Assembly: GCA_946536225.1 (NCBI GenBank)
Contig: CAMNEE010000003.1
Location: 1-64,000 of the forward strand
Direction of reading: 5' to 3'
Length of the DNA: 64,000 bases
Source: UBA6985 sp946536225
GTDB taxonomy: Bacteria > Bacillota_I > Bacilli_A > RF39 > UBA660
Positions within the stretch are counted from its first letter, which is position 1. Every line of letters begins with the position of its first letter. Made by a program: the position numbers and the translations under genes. Under the pieces are notes generated by a model. The model made no database searches. It was not told the DNA's origin and saw only the letters and a list, made by a program, of their open reading frames with translations. Positions 62,102-64,000 of the stretch are shown one piece after another.

Positions 62102-62890
62102 CTAAATGTCAAATGAACTTACAAATTGAGTTTCATTTGTAATATTAGCGTTATTACTATTATCTAAGTTGTAATAGTCTTCTGCTCTATTACCATCTAT
62201 TCTATTAATATTTTTATCAATATAATATCTAGAAGGATCATTTTCATCTATTACTAAATCAGCAAAACCATCATTAACGAACCTTTTATCATATATAGGT
62301 TCACTTGTTAAAGTAACAAATGATCCATCACGTAATTGATATTCCATAACAATACGAGGAATACGTCTATTATTAATTGTAATATTTGAGTCTTCTACTC
62401 TACATGGTATTTTCTTAACTAACTTACCAATTTGATTTAATTCTTTAACTGATTTTACCTTTTTAGCATTCTTACTTATACCAACTACTCCAAGTACAAT
62501 AAATAATAACGGAATAAGTGTGAAAAGAAGTATAAACCAAATAGGCATATCAAATCCTGTACTACATTGTTCTGGATCACTTGGAAGATAATAAATTATC
62601 TTATTTTTTTCTCCACTTGGACTAGATGATGAGAATGAAGAACTACAAGTATATTCTTCCCCATTTACTTGGTAATAATAAATAGGAGTATACATTTTAT
62701 TTCCATCATCATTATAGTAACTACTAAACTCATATTTATATGAGGTAGCTTCTCCTGTTAATGTCTTTTGTTTTGAAAGTGTAGTAAATGCTATAAATCC
62801 CATTATGCCAATGAACACAAGGGCAACAAAGATAAATATATACCAAACCATTCTTCCTTTTTTTATGTTACTATAATTAATATCATACAT
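62102..62890 (-). CDS. DUF3592-like membrane protein
   Basis: 262 residues. N-terminal helix (MVWYIFIFVALVFIGIMGFIAF), an extracytoplasmic beta domain (about 45-115) with YYYQVNGEEYTCSSSFSSSS and a YYLPSDPEQCSTGF loop, a second helix (MPIWFILLFTLIPLLFIVLGVVG), then a cytoplasmic beta domain with IVMEYQLRDGSFVTLT. This matches the DUF3592 layout (vacuolar/secreted pair of strands between two helices). Function unknown. TTGGAGG Shine-Dalgarno; extended -10 TGCTATAAT upstream. Confidence 0.78.
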   Translation of the reverse strand: MYDINYSNIKKGRMVWYIFIFVALVFIGIMGFIAFTTLSKQKTLTGEATSYKYEFSSYYNDDGNKMYTPIYYYQVNGEEYTCSSSFSSSSPSGEKNKIIYYLPSDPEQCSTGFDMPIWFILLFTLIPLLFIVLGVVGISKNAKKVKSVKELNQIGKLVKKIPCRVEDSNITINNRRIPRIVMEYQLRDGSFVTLTSEPIYDKRFVNDGFADLVIDENDPSRYYIDKNINRIDGNRAEDYYNLDNSNNANITNETQFVSSFDI

Positions 62891-63009
62891 ATTAATGCCT
62901 CCAACTCTAAGATAATTATAGCAAAGAAATTAACAAAAAAAATAAATGTTGCATTTTTTTTACAAAAGATATATATTAAGTCTTGCCAGGGAAGAAGGTA
63001 TAAATTTAT

Positions 63010-63822
63010 ATGAATAAATACGTTGGCAAAACTCTACCTTATATCCTAAGTTTATCAATTGCACTAGGTGCAGCAGGATGTGGAAAGGTAGAAAATAACA
63101 ATAATACTTCTTTAAGTGATTTATCATTTTCAGAGGAAATTAAAGATAATGTAGAAACATTAACTATTGAAAAACCAATAGTTGAAGAAACTACACAATT
63201 AAAAAGAATAGAAGACATTGATGAGTTTGAATTAGGTATTGAACTAGAAAATGTACTAGTAGCAAAACTTGTAAATTTAATTGATAATGATATCTTCAAT
63301 CAAATGTTATTTCCAGAGTTAAGTAAAACAGTGGAAAAAGGTACTTGTGTATATGATCATTACTATGACTTAGCAAGAGATTATTATCTAAATACACATG
63401 ATGAAGAGTTTACTGTTGAAGATGGAGTAATTGATAGTGAGTCTATCCAAAAACATCTAGATGAATTAAATAATACTACTTTATTTAGTGCTTACCTTTT
63501 AACTGACGTACTATCAAGTGAAGAACCAAATTTAATTAAAGCAGCAAATAGAATACTTGCATCATCTTCTATTGAAGGATGTGTTGAAGAACTAGAAAAT
63601 ATCTATTTGCTAGGACAAATACCAACAGACTTTGATAAAGAGACCTGGGAAACATTATTTAAGAACCTTTTAACAACTACAACTAGTTCAAGAGAGAATG
63701 TATTTGATATCTATTATGATTTAGCAGTATATGCTCATCAATTAAAATATGATGAAGAATTAACACTTAATGATTGTGGTAGATACGAGTGTGAAGAACA
63801 TAAATTAGTATTACATCCATAA
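63010..63822 (+). CDS. small lipoprotein
   Basis: 270 residues. Signal peptide with a lipobox-like AAGC at C24, then a Glu/Asn-rich linker and an acidic helical outside domain (LFPELSKTVEKGTCVYDHYYDLARDYYLN, residues about 110-140, repeated in similar form near the C-terminus as NVFDIYYDLAVYAHQL). Shine-Dalgarno AGAAGG is far (about 12 nt). The GCGK/GCGR after the lipobox is like that of the zinc protease at 46594. Not recognised. Confidence 0.7.
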   Translation: MNKYVGKTLPYILSLSIALGAAGCGKVENNNNTSLSDLSFSEEIKDNVETLTIEKPIVEETTQLKRIEDIDEFELGIELENVLVAKLVNLIDNDIFNQMLFPELSKTVEKGTCVYDHYYDLARDYYLNTHDEEFTVEDGVIDSESIQKHLDELNNTTLFSAYLLTDVLSSEEPNLIKAANRILASSSIEGCVEELENIYLLGQIPTDFDKETWETLFKNLLTTTTSSRENVFDIYYDLAVYAHQLKYDEELTLNDCGRYECEEHKLVLHP

Positions 63823-63852
63823 AAAAGATTAGATTTAAAAATCTAATCTTTT
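63823..63852. terminator. bidirectional terminator
   Basis: 14-bp stem AAAAGATTAGATTT/AAATCTAATCTTTT directly after the lipoprotein stop; also serves the glutathione peroxidase gene on the minus strand. Confidence 0.9.
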
Positions 63853-63858
63853 ATTTTT

Positions 63859-64000
63859 TTATTTATTTAATAATTCAACAATTTTTTCTTCCATGATATC
63901 TGGTTTTTCAATTGGAGCAACACGCATAACTACGTTTCCTTCTCCATCAACTAAGAACTTAGTAAAGTTCCAAGTAATATCATTTTTATTTTTATAAGTT
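63859..64000 (-). CDS. glutathione peroxidase-like protein (C-terminal part)
   Basis: The last 46 residues, read from the right edge: KNDITWNFTKFLVDGEGNVV, then MRVAPIEKPDIMEEKIVELLNK. WNFTKFLVDGEG is the family's C-terminal motif with the catalytic Trp region. The gene continues beyond the window. The family reduces hydroperoxides, in bacteria mostly with thioredoxin. Confidence 0.88.
   Translation of the reverse strand, partial: TYKNKNDITWNFTKFLVDGEGNVVMRVAPIEKPDIMEEKIVELLNK

Overview
The window is a compact, very AT-rich (roughly 28% G+C by eye) piece of a bacterial chromosome that looks like a member of the Bacilli with a reduced, fermentative, probably gut-associated lifestyle, of the RF39/Erysipelotrichia type. 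Evidence: the B. subtilis-like order mrnC-rlmB-sigH-secE-nusG-rplK, AddAB instead of RecBCD, TagO, SpoIIID-like and SigH-like proteins, a Gram-positive T7SSb locus, and lipoproteins without any outer-membrane genes. TGA is used as a stop (for example at 14967-14969 and 39558-39560), so the code is the standard bacterial one and not the Mollicutes code 4.

Layout. 1-4407 (minus strand): start of rplK behind an L1-type leader, then an HNH-like protein, nusG, secE, sigH, rlmB, mrnC and lgt. 4500-13200: uvrA, an M3-like metallopeptidase, dusB, an ABC transporter of the FtsX-permease type, a HAD phosphatase and tagO. 13260-20300: tRNA-Glu(CTC), a D,D-carboxypeptidase, a three-gene operon of unknown function, small membrane and HTH proteins, an RluA-type pseudouridine synthase and a broken nuclease gene. 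21000-29900: addB-addA, a radical SAM protein, a short UvrD-like helicase and an rRNA m5C methyltransferase. 29900-38100: a membrane protein with a cohesin-like and a dockerin-like part, a DUF5662-GNAT fusion, a DUF362 protein, a U32 peptidase and argS.

38100-49200 is the most distinctive region. It is a type VII secretion (ESX/WXG100) locus in two transcription units. One holds essC and the YukD/EsaB-like gene, with its own consensus promoter and terminator. The other is a six-gene operon of small helical WXG100-like proteins with its own promoter. A DUF2974 lipase-like gene lies just downstream. A membrane-anchored zinc protease is divergent from essC, followed by a membrane/zinc-ribbon protein. 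EssB, EssA and EsaA are not in the window, so the machinery is either completed elsewhere or minimal.

49200-64000: a duplicated SpoIIID-like regulator, a diguanylate cyclase, a GH13 amylase-type enzyme, an alpha/beta hydrolase, several single-pass membrane proteins of unknown function, GtrA, dxs, an ADP-ribosylglycohydrolase, a DUF2779 nuclease, a DUF3592 protein, a small lipoprotein and the end of a glutathione peroxidase gene.

Gene expression signals are unusually compact. Most promoters are extended -10 elements (TGnTATAAT), often only about 7 nt from the Shine-Dalgarno, and many stop codons lie inside the terminator hairpins. There are no CRISPR arrays, rRNAs, prophages or insertion sequences, and no gene-free stretch longer than 300 bases.
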